A program made the translations under genes and the position numbers. The notes beneath the pieces were generated by a model. It was not told the origin of the DNA. It saw only the letters and a program-made list of their open reading frames with translations, and made no database searches. A stretch of DNA of 64,000 nt. Source: Arthrobacter sp. SLBN-83 (GTDB taxonomy: Bacteria; Actinomycetota; Actinomycetes; Actinomycetales; Micrococcaceae). The stretch lies in the NCBI RefSeq assembly GCF_006715285.1, contig NZ_VFMX01000001.1, positions 4,278,001 to 4,342,000 on the forward strand, read 5' to 3'. This document shows positions 33,045 through 41,899 of this stretch, in pieces (the first letter of the stretch is position 1; every line of letters starts with the position of its first letter).

Positions 33045-33884
33045 CTAAACCTTCTGTGCCGCGCGCCGGATGATCTCCTGGGCATGCTTCAGGATGGGGC
33101 CGTCGATCATTTTTCCCTCGTACCGGAACACTCCGGACCCGGCCGACTCCGCGGCAGCCAGGAGTGCCTGGGCCGCGGCAACTTCGTCATCGGAGGGTGC
33201 ATAGGCCTTACGGACCACCTCCGCCTGGTTCGGGTGGATGCATGCCTTGGAACTGAAGCCCGAGGCGACGGCGTCGGCTGCCTCGGCCGCCAGCCCGTCA
33301 AGGTCGGGGATGTTGGTATAGACGGCGTCCACGGCTTCCTTGCCAAACGCCCTGGCCGCCACCAGCACCGAAGAGCGGGCGTGCAGCGCAACAGCCCGGT
33401 AGCCGCCGTCGTCCGTCCTGCTGGAAGTCCCGCCAAGCGTGGCCAGCAGGTCTTCCGCCCCCCACATGAGTCCCACCACGTTGGGCGCGGCGGCGATGGC
33501 CGGGGCGTTGAGCACGCCCAGGGCCGTCTCGCAGAGCGCGATCACCTGGTAGCCCTCAAGGGCCTTGAGCTGTTCTGCGGACTCGGCCTTGGCCAGCATC
33601 ACGGTGCGGTACGGCGTGTGGGCCAGGCAGTGCAGGTCCTTTTCGAAGTCTTCGGTTCCCACGGGATTGACCCTGACGATGGTGCAGCTGGGTTCCAGTT
33701 CCGGCTCCACCCCGGTGGTTCCCAACTGGGCCAGGATGGCGCCGCGGGCGCGCTGCTTGTCCGCCGGCGCCACCGCATCTTCCAGGTCAAGGATCACGGC
33801 ATCCGCGCGGGCAGCGGCCTTTTGGTAGCGCTCAGGCCGGTCGGCGGGGCAGAACAGCAGGGCAGGGCCCATCACGAAAGTCAT
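33045..33884 (-). CDS. HpcH/HpaI (CitE-type) acyl-CoA lyase, probable HMG-CoA/citramalyl-CoA lyase
   Basis: A 279-residue TIM-barrel lyase. Mg-binding and active-site regions appear as DAVILDLEDAVAPADKQRARGAI and IVRVNPVGTEDFEKDL, with the late GFSSKACIHPNQAEVVRKAY substrate region. By position it corresponds to Rv2498c of the M. tuberculosis leucine locus, which has been shown to cleave beta-hydroxyacyl-CoAs including HMG-CoA and citramalyl-CoA. Here it would give acetyl-CoA and acetoacetate, the last carbon-chain step of leucine degradation. Function is inferred from family plus context. Confidence 0.85.
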   Translation of the reverse strand: MTFVMGPALLFCPADRPERYQKAAARADAVILDLEDAVAPADKQRARGAILAQLGTTGVEPELEPSCTIVRVNPVGTEDFEKDLHCLAHTPYRTVMLAKAESAEQLKALEGYQVIALCETALGVLNAPAIAAAPNVVGLMWGAEDLLATLGGTSSRTDDGGYRAVALHARSSVLVAARAFGKEAVDAVYTNIPDLDGLAAEAADAVASGFSSKACIHPNQAEVVRKAYAPSDDEVAAAQALLAAAESAGSGVFRYEGKMIDGPILKHAQEIIRRAAQKV

Positions 33885-33888
33885 AAGG

Positions 33889-34410
33889 CTATTCTCCGTT
33901 GTTTTGAACGTTTTGCGCGTCCTGGTACGCGTCCCGCGTCCACATCAGGCAGCTGCGCGTGGCCCGGGCCACCACGGTTCCATCCTGGTTGCGGCCGGTG
34001 TGTTCCATGGTCACGATCCCCTGGCCCGGGCGCGAGGCAGAAGGCCTCCTGCCGGTAATGACGGTTTCCGTGTACAGCGTGTCGCCATGAAAGAGCGGGT
34101 GCGGGAAGGACACGTCCGTCAGGCCCAGCTGGGCGATGATGGTCCCCTGGGTTAGCTGGGTGACGGACTGGCCCACCATGGTGGCAAGGGTGAACATGGA
34201 GTTCACCAGCCGCTGGCCAAAGGGCTGCCCCGCGCTCCAGGCCGCGTCCAGGTGGAGGGCCTGGGTGTTCATGGTGAGCGTGGTGAACAGGACGTTGTCG
34301 GCTTCGGTCACCGTGCGCCCGGGACGGTGGGCATACACCACGCCTTCCTCCAGTTCGTCGAAGTACAGCCCGCGCTGCTCGACGACCCGCCTGCCGCCGT
34401 CGCCCGTCAT
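33889..34410 (-). CDS. MaoC-like hot-dog acyl-CoA hydratase
   Basis: A 173-residue single hot-dog domain protein. I start at the ATG at 34410, which overlaps the scoB stop by four bases. MaoC-family features include YFDELEEGVVYAHRPGRTVTEADNVLF and HPLFHGDTLYTETVITGRR. By position it corresponds to Rv2499c of the M. tuberculosis locus, so hydration of methylglutaconyl-CoA (and possibly itaconyl- or mesaconyl-type CoAs) is a reasonable inference. It precedes the CitE-type lyase by four bases, consistent with sequential hydration and cleavage. Confidence 0.87.
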   Translation of the reverse strand: MTGDGGRRVVEQRGLYFDELEEGVVYAHRPGRTVTEADNVLFTTLTMNTQALHLDAAWSAGQPFGQRLVNSMFTLATMVGQSVTQLTQGTIIAQLGLTDVSFPHPLFHGDTLYTETVITGRRPSASRPGQGIVTMEHTGRNQDGTVVARATRSCLMWTRDAYQDAQNVQNNGE

Positions 34411-35189
34411 ACCGTGAGTTCCCGGTCTTCCTCGAACAGGTCCGCGCCGGTGGCGGCCACCACGTCTTCCACGGAGACGTTGGGGGCGAGTTCCTGCAGG
34501 ACCAGGCGTGACGAGCCGCCATCCTTGACGACGTCGATGACCGCAAGGTCCGTGATGATCCGGTCCACACAGCCCTTGCCGGTCAGCGGCAGCGAGCATT
34601 GCTGGACGATCTTGGGTCTGCCGTTGCGGTCAACGTGCTCCATCATCACGATCACCCGCTTGGCCCCGAACACCAGGTCCATGGCCCCGCCCATGCCCTT
34701 GACCATCTTTCCGGGAATCATCCAGTTGGCCAGGTCGCCGTTGGCGGCCACCTCCATGGCGCCCAGCACGGCCACGTCGACGTGGCCGCCGCGGATCATG
34801 CCGAAGGAGGTTGCGGAGTCGAAGAACGCCGCGCCCCTGTTGACGGTCACGGTTTCCTTGCCGGCGTTGATCAGGTCCGGGTCCAAGGCATCTTCGGCAG
34901 GATAAGGTCCGACGCCGAGGATCCCGTTCTCGGAGTGCAGCACCACTTCCACCCCGTCCGGGATGTAGTTGGGGATCAAGGTGGGCATGCCGATTCCCAG
35001 GTTCACGTACTGTCCGTTCCGCAGTTCCCTGGCCACCCGGGCGGCCAGCTCATTGCGGTTCCAGCCTTTCGTTTCAGCGGGCGATGTGGAGTCACCTTGG
35101 CCGGCGTGCTGCTGGGAGCCTGCGCGCCGGTATTCCGGCCGTACGGCTTCCGGCCGCGGAGCTTCGGGGCTGTTGGGATCCATGGTCAT
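34407..35189 (-). CDS. scoB: 3-Oxoacid CoA-transferase subunit B
   Basis: The beta subunit of a family I CoA-transferase (succinyl-CoA:3-oxoacid type), 260 residues. GQYVNLGIGMPTLIPNYIPDG and the catalytic-glutamate motif VLHSENGILGVGPYP are present, along with GGHVDVAVLGAMEV. There is an N-terminal extension of about 30 Pro/Glu-rich residues before the first conserved segment. It overlaps the scoA end by four bases. The pair would activate acetoacetate, the product of HMG-CoA cleavage, to acetoacetyl-CoA. Confidence 0.93.
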   Translation of the reverse strand: MTMDPNSPEAPRPEAVRPEYRRAGSQQHAGQGDSTSPAETKGWNRNELAARVARELRNGQYVNLGIGMPTLIPNYIPDGVEVVLHSENGILGVGPYPAEDALDPDLINAGKETVTVNRGAAFFDSATSFGMIRGGHVDVAVLGAMEVAANGDLANWMIPGKMVKGMGGAMDLVFGAKRVIVMMEHVDRNGRPKIVQQCSLPLTGKGCVDRIITDLAVIDVVKDGGSSRLVLQELAPNVSVEDVVAATGADLFEEDRELTV

Positions 35190-35989
35190 GCTCCTGCCTC
35201 CTGGTTGCTGCCGGCTGTTCCGCTTGAAGACGGGGCGGTCAGTGCCACGGTCCGCTTCTCAATGCGCTTTTCCCCGTTCTGCGCCAGGACCACGCGCTGG
35301 ACAAAGATGCCGGGCGTGTGGATGTGTTCGGGGTCCAGTTCTCCGGGTTCCACCAGTTCCTCCACCTCGGCGATGGTGATCTTGCCGGCCATGGCACACA
35401 GCGGGTTGAAGTTCATGGCAGTGGCGTGGAAGACAAGGTTGCCGTGGCGGTCGCCCTTCCACGCGTGCACCAGCCCGAAGTCCGGGGTGAGGGACTCCTC
35501 CAGGACGTAGTCGACGCCACCGAACGGGCGCACTTCCTTGGGGGCTGAGGCAACCGCGATGCCTCCGTTGGCGTCGTACTTCTGCGGCAGGCCGCCGTCG
35601 GACACCTGCGTGCCTACCCCTGCCTTGGTGTAGAACGCCGGGATGCCGGCGCCGCCGGCGCGCAATTTCTCGGCCAGCGTGCCCTGCGGGGTAAGTACCA
35701 CCTCAAGCTCGCCGGCAAGGTACTGCCGGGCGAACTCCTTGTTTTCGCCCACATAGGAGCTTATGGTGCGGCGGATGCGCCCGTCCCGGAGCAGGATGCC
35801 AAGCCCCCAGTCGTCAACGCCGCAGTTGTTGCTGACGGTTTCCAGGTCCGTTGTGCCGGCCCGGTGCAGGGCGTCGATCAGGGCTACCGGGATCCCGCAG
35901 AGGCCGAACCCGCCCACGGCCAGCGAGGCACCGTCGGGAATGTCCGCCACGGCCTCATCAGCGCTGGCAACAACCTTGTCAATCATCAT
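35186..35989 (-). CDS. scoA: 3-Oxoacid CoA-transferase subunit A
   Basis: The alpha subunit (267 residues) of the same CoA-transferase. The glycine-rich CoA-binding region GASLAVGGFGLCGIPVALIDAL is close to the N-terminus, followed by TISSYVGENKEFARQYLAGELEV and a GIPAFYTKAGVGTQV segment. It is coupled to scoB by a four-base overlap. It lies 44 bases downstream of the acyl-CoA dehydrogenase gene on the same strand, in the leucine-degradation operon. Confidence 0.94.
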   Translation of the reverse strand: MMIDKVVASADEAVADIPDGASLAVGGFGLCGIPVALIDALHRAGTTDLETVSNNCGVDDWGLGILLRDGRIRRTISSYVGENKEFARQYLAGELEVVLTPQGTLAEKLRAGGAGIPAFYTKAGVGTQVSDGGLPQKYDANGGIAVASAPKEVRPFGGVDYVLEESLTPDFGLVHAWKGDRHGNLVFHATAMNFNPLCAMAGKITIAEVEELVEPGELDPEHIHTPGIFVQRVVLAQNGEKRIEKRTVALTAPSSSGTAGSNQEAGA

Positions 35990-36033
35990 TGATCCTTTCA
36001 GGCCGGCTTATGTACCCTGCGGCAGGCGCAGGG

Positions 36034-37197
36034 TTAAAGTCCCAGTTCGCGGGCGATCAGCATCAGCTGGACCTCCGTGGTGCCTTCCCCCACTTCAAGG
36101 ATCTTGGAGTCGCGGTAGTGGCGTGCCACAGTGAACTCGTTGATGAAGCCATAGCCGCCGAATACCTGGGTGGCATCCCGCGCGTTGTCCATGGCTGCCT
36201 CGCCTGCGACCATCTTAGCGATGGCCGCCTGGGTCTTGAACGGCTTGCCGGCCAGCATCCGGGCCGCCGCGTCGTAGTAGGCCAGCCGGGCGGTGTGGGC
36301 CCGCGCCTCCATGCGTGCGATCTTGAAGGAGACTGCCTGGTACTTGCCTATTTCGTGGCCAAAGGCCCGGCGCTCGCTGGCATACCTGACCGACAGGTCC
36401 ACGCAGCCCTGCGCCGCGCCGGTTGCCAGGGCCGCGATGGCGATGCGGCCCTCGTCCAGGATGGACAGGAAGTTGGCGTAGCCGCGCCCTTCGGTGCCCA
36501 GCAGGTTTTCCTCCGGTACCCGGACGTCCTTCAGGGTGAGGGGGTGGGTGTCCGAAGCGTTCCAGCCCACCTTGTTGTAGGGCTTCTCCGCCTTGAAGCC
36601 GGGGGTGTCCGTGGGCACCAGGATGGTGGAGATCTCCTTCTTGATGCTGCCGTCTTCGCGTTCCTGCTGCCCCGTGACGGCGGTGACGGTGACCAGCCGG
36701 GTGATGTCGGTTCCGGAGTTGGTGATGAACTCCTTGTTGCCGTTGATCACCCAGCTGCCGTCCTCGCGCCTGGCGTGGGTCTTGGTGCCGCCGGCGTCCG
36801 AGCCTGCCTCCGGCTCGGTGAGCCCGAACCCGGCGAGCGCCTGGCCGGACGCCAGCATGGGCAGCCATTCCTGTTTCTGCGCCTCGGTGCCGAAGCGGTA
36901 CACCGGCATGGCGCCCAGGGATACGCCGGCTTCCAGGGTGATGGCGACGGACTGGTCCACGCGGCCAAGCTGTTCCAGCGCGAGGGCCAGGGCGAAATAG
37001 TCCCCGCCCATGCCGCCGTATTCCTCCGGGAACGGCAGCCCGAACAGGCCCATCTCGGCCATCTGCTTCACCACTTCGTAGGGGAAGCTGTGCTCTTCGT
37101 CGTGCTTCGCCGAGACCGGGGCCACCACGTTGTCCGCGAAGTCGCGCACGGTGTCGCTGAGGTCCTGGTATTCCTCGCTAAGTTCAAAACCGGTCAT
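36034..37197 (-). CDS. Acyl-CoA dehydrogenase, probable isovaleryl-CoA dehydrogenase (FadE19-like)
   Basis: A 387-residue FAD-dependent dehydrogenase with a full N-terminal helical domain, the signature AGFGLTEPEAGSDAGGTKTHA in the middle, and the C-terminal QVFGGYGFINEFTVARHYRD and EVGEGTTEVQLMLIAREL segments. In the locus order (carboxylase, dehydrogenase, CoA-transferase, hydratase, lyase) it matches FadE19 of M. tuberculosis, so isovaleryl-CoA or another branched short-chain acyl-CoA is the likely substrate. The substrate assignment is from context. Confidence 0.9.
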   Translation of the reverse strand: MTGFELSEEYQDLSDTVRDFADNVVAPVSAKHDEEHSFPYEVVKQMAEMGLFGLPFPEEYGGMGGDYFALALALEQLGRVDQSVAITLEAGVSLGAMPVYRFGTEAQKQEWLPMLASGQALAGFGLTEPEAGSDAGGTKTHARREDGSWVINGNKEFITNSGTDITRLVTVTAVTGQQEREDGSIKKEISTILVPTDTPGFKAEKPYNKVGWNASDTHPLTLKDVRVPEENLLGTEGRGYANFLSILDEGRIAIAALATGAAQGCVDLSVRYASERRAFGHEIGKYQAVSFKIARMEARAHTARLAYYDAAARMLAGKPFKTQAAIAKMVAGEAAMDNARDATQVFGGYGFINEFTVARHYRDSKILEVGEGTTEVQLMLIARELGL

Positions 37198-37199
37198 GG

Positions 37200-39473
37200 T
37201 CAGGCTCCTTCGCCTTGGTCTTCGTCTGTAGCTGTTTCTGTATTGCCGGGCGCGGGTTGGGTATCCGTGGAATGGGGGTGGACGGTGGCCAGCACCTGGT
37301 CGGCCTTCACCAGGTCCCCGGTTCGGGCGGTCAGGTGAACTGTCCCGGCCAGCGGCGCCACCAAATGGTGCTCCATCTTCATGGCCTCCACGGACACCAG
37401 GACCTCTCCGGCCTGAACCTCATCCCCGTCACTGACCGGGACAGCCACCACCGTTCCGGGCATCGGCGAGCGCACCTCGGGATCGGCGGCGCCTTCCTGC
37501 CGCTGGACTGCTGCCAGTACCCGCTCCAGCCGCGCCTCTCGGGTCAGGACCTCAAGCCGGCAGGACCAGCCGCCGTTGCCGAGGAAGAGTTGGGCGGGGC
37601 GTCCGGGCAGTGGATTGCTCCACGTCGGTTCCACCGGCCCCGTGAAGACCGGCGCAAGCCGGTAACTCCGGCGTTCGCCGTCCAGGTCGAGGTCGATGCT
37701 TTGCCGGCTGGACCAGTACAGCGCCGCACGCCGGCGGGTACCGCCGTCGACCGTTACCGTGGCGGTCCCTCCCCCGTTGGGGCTGCCGCTGACCAGCACG
37801 GTTGTTACGCCGCCGTCGGGCGTTCCCAGGCTGATGCGCCGCGGCGCATGCGCGCCAAGGCGCCAGCCGCTCCTGCCCTGCCAGGGCCCGGGCGCCGGGA
37901 CGGGCTCGTTCTGCACTTCGAGGGTCAGCACGTAAAGCGCGGCAGCCACGAGTTCGGGCTCCCCGATGCGGCGGAATTCGAGCGCAGGCAGCTTCCGTTC
38001 GATCAGGCTGGTGTCCAGCCGCCCGGCGCGGACGTCGGGATCATTGAGCAGGAGCCGCAGGTACTCGACGTTGGTCTCGATGCCCAGTGCCGTGTAGCCG
38101 GTCAGTGCTGTGTCCAGGGATGCCAAAGCCGCGCCACGGTCACTGCCCCACGCGATCACCTTGGAGATCATCGGATCGTAGTGTGCCGACAGCTCCAGCC
38201 CTTCCACCAGGGAAGAATCCACCCGGACCCGGCTGCCGGGCTGGTCCGCTTCGAAGCTTGCGGGAGCGCTGGGCCGCTGCTGTGGTCCCGGCAGCTCATC
38301 CAGCTGCAGCACCGTCCCGGTGGACGGCAGGAAGTTCTTCTCCGGCACCTCGGCGTAGACGCGCGCCTCGACCGCGTGGCCGGACAGTTCGACGTCGGCC
38401 TGCCGCAGGGTCAGTTCCGCACCGGCGGCGATCCGCACCTGCCATTCCACCAGGTCGATGCCGGTGACCATTTCCGTGACCGGGTGTTCCACCTGCAGCC
38501 GGGTGTTCATCTCCATGAAGAAGAACTCGTCCGGGGCATCGTCGGACACCAGGAACTCCACGGTTCCCGCCCCGGTGTAGTTCACGCTGCGGGCGGCGTT
38601 GCATGCGGCTTCGCCGATCCGTGCCCGCACCTCCGCACCGTTCGGCAGGCCCTCCAGCAGGGGCGACGGTGCTTCCTCGATGACTTTCTGGTGCCGCCGC
38701 TGCAGGGAGCACTCGCGCTCGCCCAGGTGGATGACGTTGCCGTGGGTGTCGGCCAGCACCTGCACTTCGATGTGCCGCGGGGTGGTCACCAGGCGCTCCA
38801 GGAACAGGGTGTCATCACCGAACGCCGCGCTTGCCACCCGCCGCGCCGTAGCCAGGGCGGCGGGCAGGTCCGCCGGCCTTTCCACCACGTGCATGCCTTT
38901 GCCGCCGCCACCGGCGGAGGGCTTGATCAGGAGTGGATAGCCGACGCCGGCAGCCGCCTCGACCAGTTCGGTGTCCGTCATGCCGGGCCTGGCAACGCCG
39001 GGGACCACGGGCACGCCGTACCCCGCCACATGGTTCTTGGCGCGGATCTTGTCGCCCATGACGTTCAGCGCTTCCACGCCCGGGCCGATGAAGGTGATGC
39101 CGGCCTTTTCGAGGGCGCGGGCGAAGTCCACGTTCTCGCTGAGGAAGCCGTACCCCGGGTGGACGGCTTCGGCGCCGGACTGCCGGCAGGCTTCCACTAT
39201 CGCGTCGGTGTTCAGGTAGCTCTCGGCTGCCGCGGCCGGGCCGATCCGGATGGAAGTGTCGGCTTCGCGCACGTGGCGGGCGCCGGCGTCGGCATCGCTG
39301 TAGACAGCCACCGAGCGGATCCCCAGCTGGCGGAGGGTCCGGATGACGCGGCAGGCGATTTCGCCGCGGTTGGCCACCAGGACCGTGCTGAAAAGGGGCG
39401 TGGCATCATTGGCGGCCGCCCCGCTCCCGGCGGCGGTCGTGGGCTGCGTGGCGGTGTTGGTCTGCATGGTCAT
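37200..39473 (-). CDS. accA1: Biotin-dependent acyl-CoA carboxylase alpha subunit (probable methylcrotonyl-CoA carboxylase)
   Basis: Biotin carboxylase fused to biotin carboxyl carrier domain, 757 residues from the ATG at 39473. The start of the biotin carboxylase domain is TVLVANRGEIACRVIRTLRQLGI. The ATP-grasp region has PLLIKPSAGGGGKGMHVV, EMNTRLQVEHPVTEMVTGIDLVEWQ is the catalytic part, and the biotin attachment motif VSVEAMKMEHHLV lies near the C-terminus. It pairs with the carboxyltransferase gene eight bases upstream. In M. tuberculosis the AccA1-AccD1 pair is methylcrotonyl-CoA carboxylase, the likely role here. Confidence 0.92.
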   Translation of the reverse strand: MTMQTNTATQPTTAAGSGAAANDATPLFSTVLVANRGEIACRVIRTLRQLGIRSVAVYSDADAGARHVREADTSIRIGPAAAAESYLNTDAIVEACRQSGAEAVHPGYGFLSENVDFARALEKAGITFIGPGVEALNVMGDKIRAKNHVAGYGVPVVPGVARPGMTDTELVEAAAGVGYPLLIKPSAGGGGKGMHVVERPADLPAALATARRVASAAFGDDTLFLERLVTTPRHIEVQVLADTHGNVIHLGERECSLQRRHQKVIEEAPSPLLEGLPNGAEVRARIGEAACNAARSVNYTGAGTVEFLVSDDAPDEFFFMEMNTRLQVEHPVTEMVTGIDLVEWQVRIAAGAELTLRQADVELSGHAVEARVYAEVPEKNFLPSTGTVLQLDELPGPQQRPSAPASFEADQPGSRVRVDSSLVEGLELSAHYDPMISKVIAWGSDRGAALASLDTALTGYTALGIETNVEYLRLLLNDPDVRAGRLDTSLIERKLPALEFRRIGEPELVAAALYVLTLEVQNEPVPAPGPWQGRSGWRLGAHAPRRISLGTPDGGVTTVLVSGSPNGGGTATVTVDGGTRRRAALYWSSRQSIDLDLDGERRSYRLAPVFTGPVEPTWSNPLPGRPAQLFLGNGGWSCRLEVLTREARLERVLAAVQRQEGAADPEVRSPMPGTVVAVPVSDGDEVQAGEVLVSVEAMKMEHHLVAPLAGTVHLTARTGDLVKADQVLATVHPHSTDTQPAPGNTETATDEDQGEGA

Positions 39474-39480
39474 TGCTGGC

Positions 39481-41088
39481 TCACATCCGAAAGAGGCCGA
39501 AGGACGTCTCCGGCAAGGGGGTGCGGGAGACGACGTCCAGGGCGAGGCCCAGGACGGTGCGGGTATCGGCGGGGTCGATGACGGCGTCGTCCCACAGGCG
39601 TGCCGTTGAGTAATAGGGGCTTCCCTGGTCCTCATACTGCCGGCGGATGGGGGCCTTGAAGGCTTCCTCGTCGTCGGCCGCCCAGTCCTGCCCTGCCGCC
39701 TCGTACTGGTCCCGCTTCACGGTGGCCAGCACGCTGGCCGCTTGGTTGCCGCCCATCACGGAGATCCGGGCCGCCGGCCACATCCACAGGAACCGCGGTG
39801 AATAGGCACGGCCGCACATGGAGTAGTTTCCGGCACCAAAGGATCCGCCAATCACCACTGTCAGCTTGGGGACACGGGCCGTGGCCACGGCGGTGACCAT
39901 TTTGGCACCGTTTTTGGCGATCCCGCCTTGCTCGGCATCCTTACCCACCATGAAGCCGGAGATGTTCTGCAGGAACAGCAGCGGAATGCCGCGCTGATCG
40001 CACAGTTCGATGAAATGGGCTCCCTTGAGCGAGGACTCGCTGAACAGCACGCCATTGTTGGCAACGATGCCCACCGGGTGACCCTCGATCCGGGCGAATC
40101 CCGTGACCAGGGTGGTGCCGTAGTCCTTCTTGAACTCGTGGAACCAGCTGCCATCCACCAGCCGGGCGATGACTTCATGGACGTCGTAGGGCGCGTTGAC
40201 GTCCGTGGGCACGGCGCCGTAGAGCCCTTCCGGGTCCACGGCGGGTTCGACGGCGGCTTCCACCTGCCAGGCGGGCGCGGCGGGGGGTGGCAGGGTGGCC
40301 ACAATGTCCCTGATGATCTGCAGGGCATGCTCGTCATTGTCGGCCAGGTGGTCGGTGACGCCGGAGACCCGGGAGTGCACCTCGCCGCCACCCAGTTCCT
40401 CGGCGGTGACGATTTCCCCGATAGCCGCCTTCACCAGCGGCGGTCCGCCTAGGAAGATGGTGCCCTGGTTCCGGACGATGACGGTTTCGTCGCTCATGGC
40501 GGGGACGTAGGCGCCGCCCGCGGTACAGGACCCCATCACGGCGGCAATCTGGGGGATCTTGGCGGCGGAGAGCCGGGCCTGGTTGTAGAAGATCCGGCCA
40601 AAGTGTTCCTTGTCCGGGAACACCTCATCCTGCTTGGGCAGGAACGCCCCGCCCGAATCCACCAGGTAAATGCAGGGCAGCCGGTTCTCCAGGGCAATCT
40701 CCTGGGCACGGAGGTGCTTCTTGACCGTCATCGGGTAGTAGGTGCCGCCCTTGACAGTGGCGTCGTTGGAGATGACCAGCACCTGCCGTCCGTGCACCAG
40801 GCCGATCCCGGCGATTACCCCGGCGCCCGATGCGTCGTCGTTGTACATGCCGTTGGCGGCAAGGGGCGCGATCTCCAGGAACGGGCTGCCGTCATCCAGG
40901 AGCTGGTCGATCCGGTCCCGCGGGAGCAGCTTGCCGCGGGCAACGTGCCGGTCCCGGGACTTCTGGGGTCCGCCCAGCGCCGCATCCGCCAGCCTCTTCC
41001 GCAGGTTCTCCGCGAGCGCCAGCTGCGCTTCACGGTTGGCGCGGAAGGACTCGCTTGCGGGGTCGAGCCGGGTGGCCAGGGTCTCCAT
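39481..41088 (-). CDS. accD1: Acyl-CoA carboxylase beta (carboxyltransferase) subunit
   Basis: Carboxyltransferase of 535 residues from the ATG at 41088. Family features are RDHVARGKLLPRDRID-like sequence (here RDRHVARGKLLPRDRIDQL), the acyl-CoA-binding loop MGSCTAGGAYVPAMSDETVIV, and the biotin-side region FLQNISGFMVGKDAEQGGIAKNGAKMV with the following SFGAGNYSMCGRAYSPRFLWMWPAARISVMGGNQAA. It is first in the leucine-degradation operon and is divergent from the tetR-family gene, with palindromic sites between. Confidence 0.93.
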   Translation of the reverse strand: METLATRLDPASESFRANREAQLALAENLRKRLADAALGGPQKSRDRHVARGKLLPRDRIDQLLDDGSPFLEIAPLAANGMYNDDASGAGVIAGIGLVHGRQVLVISNDATVKGGTYYPMTVKKHLRAQEIALENRLPCIYLVDSGGAFLPKQDEVFPDKEHFGRIFYNQARLSAAKIPQIAAVMGSCTAGGAYVPAMSDETVIVRNQGTIFLGGPPLVKAAIGEIVTAEELGGGEVHSRVSGVTDHLADNDEHALQIIRDIVATLPPPAAPAWQVEAAVEPAVDPEGLYGAVPTDVNAPYDVHEVIARLVDGSWFHEFKKDYGTTLVTGFARIEGHPVGIVANNGVLFSESSLKGAHFIELCDQRGIPLLFLQNISGFMVGKDAEQGGIAKNGAKMVTAVATARVPKLTVVIGGSFGAGNYSMCGRAYSPRFLWMWPAARISVMGGNQAASVLATVKRDQYEAAGQDWAADDEEAFKAPIRRQYEDQGSPYYSTARLWDDAVIDPADTRTVLGLALDVVSRTPLPETSFGLFRM

Positions 41089-41135
41089 TGACGATCCATC
41101 CTTATGCGCACCGGGCCAGCACAAAGCCAACTCGG

Positions 41136-41175
41136 TTAGTGACTAATAACTGAAATTCAGGTTAGTCTCGATTAA
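41136..41175. promoter_or_regulatory. Cluster of short palindromes between accD1 and the TetR gene
   Basis: Three adjacent dyads lie in the divergent intergenic region: TTAGTGACTAA (41136-41146), CTGAAATTCAG (41150-41160) and GTTA-N7-TAAC with the spacer 41165-41171 (41161-41175). This is the expected place for the TetR regulator to bind and control both directions. Which dyad is used is unknown. Confidence 0.5.
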
Positions 41176-41233
41176 CTGTGATGTCCAACACACGGGCGCC
41201 TTGTTAGACTCTGCGTCGGCCCCAGGAGGAAAA

Positions 41234-41899
41234 GTGTCCAGCAATCCAGTGCAGCCGGTCCCTGCCACGCAGGCCCCCACAACGCAGGTCCCTACAACGC
41301 AGCGCGGCAAGGCCAAGGAGAACCGGCGGCAGGCGTTGCTCACTGCTGCGGCATCACTGTTCGCAGCCAACGGCTTCAACCGGGTGTCCCTGGAGGACCT
41401 GGGCGCCGCCGCGGGCGTCAGCGGGCCTGCGGTCTACCGCCACTTTCCCGGCAAGCAGGCAGTCCTCGCCGACCTGCTGGTCACCGTGAGCCAGGAACTG
41501 CTCGACGGCGGGCGCCAAGTTGTGGAGCGCACCGCCGATCCCTTGGCAGCGCTGCGTCAACTGGTGGAGTTCCAGGTGGATTTCGCGCTCGGCAAGCCCG
41601 ACGTGATCCGGGTGCAGGACCGGGACCTCAGCAATCTGTCGGAGCAGGACCAGTCCGCGGTGCGCGCACTGCAGCGCAGCTACGTGGAGGTGTGGGTGGA
41701 CGTCCTGGCCAAGGTCCACCCCGGCATCGATGCCGCAGAGCTGCGGATGCGTGCCCATGCCACCTTCGGCCTGATCAATTCCACGCCCCACTCGGTCCGC
41801 AGCCATGGCAGGCGGATGGCTGCCAGCGTTGCCCGCCCCCTGCTGGAACGGATGGCGCTGGCAGCCCTGATGGTTGAGAGCACACCGCCCCGCGGCTAG
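41234..41899 (+). CDS. TetR-family transcriptional regulator of the acyl-CoA locus
   Basis: A 221-residue repressor-type protein from the GTG at 41234, chosen because AGGAGG lies four bases upstream. A Thr/Pro/Gln-rich N-terminal tail holds a duplicated TTQVPTTQ-like unit. The HTH follows as ALLTAAASLFAANGFNRVSLEDLGAAAGVSGPAVYRHFPGKQAVL, and the C-terminal domain is of the TetR_C type. It is divergent from accD1 and its stop codon shares the CTAG palindrome with the stop of bkdC. The probable ligand is an acyl-CoA of the leucine pathway. Confidence 0.88.
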   Translation: MSSNPVQPVPATQAPTTQVPTTQRGKAKENRRQALLTAAASLFAANGFNRVSLEDLGAAAGVSGPAVYRHFPGKQAVLADLLVTVSQELLDGGRQVVERTADPLAALRQLVEFQVDFALGKPDVIRVQDRDLSNLSEQDQSAVRALQRSYVEVWVDVLAKVHPGIDAAELRMRAHATFGLINSTPHSVRSHGRRMAASVARPLLERMALAALMVESTPPRG

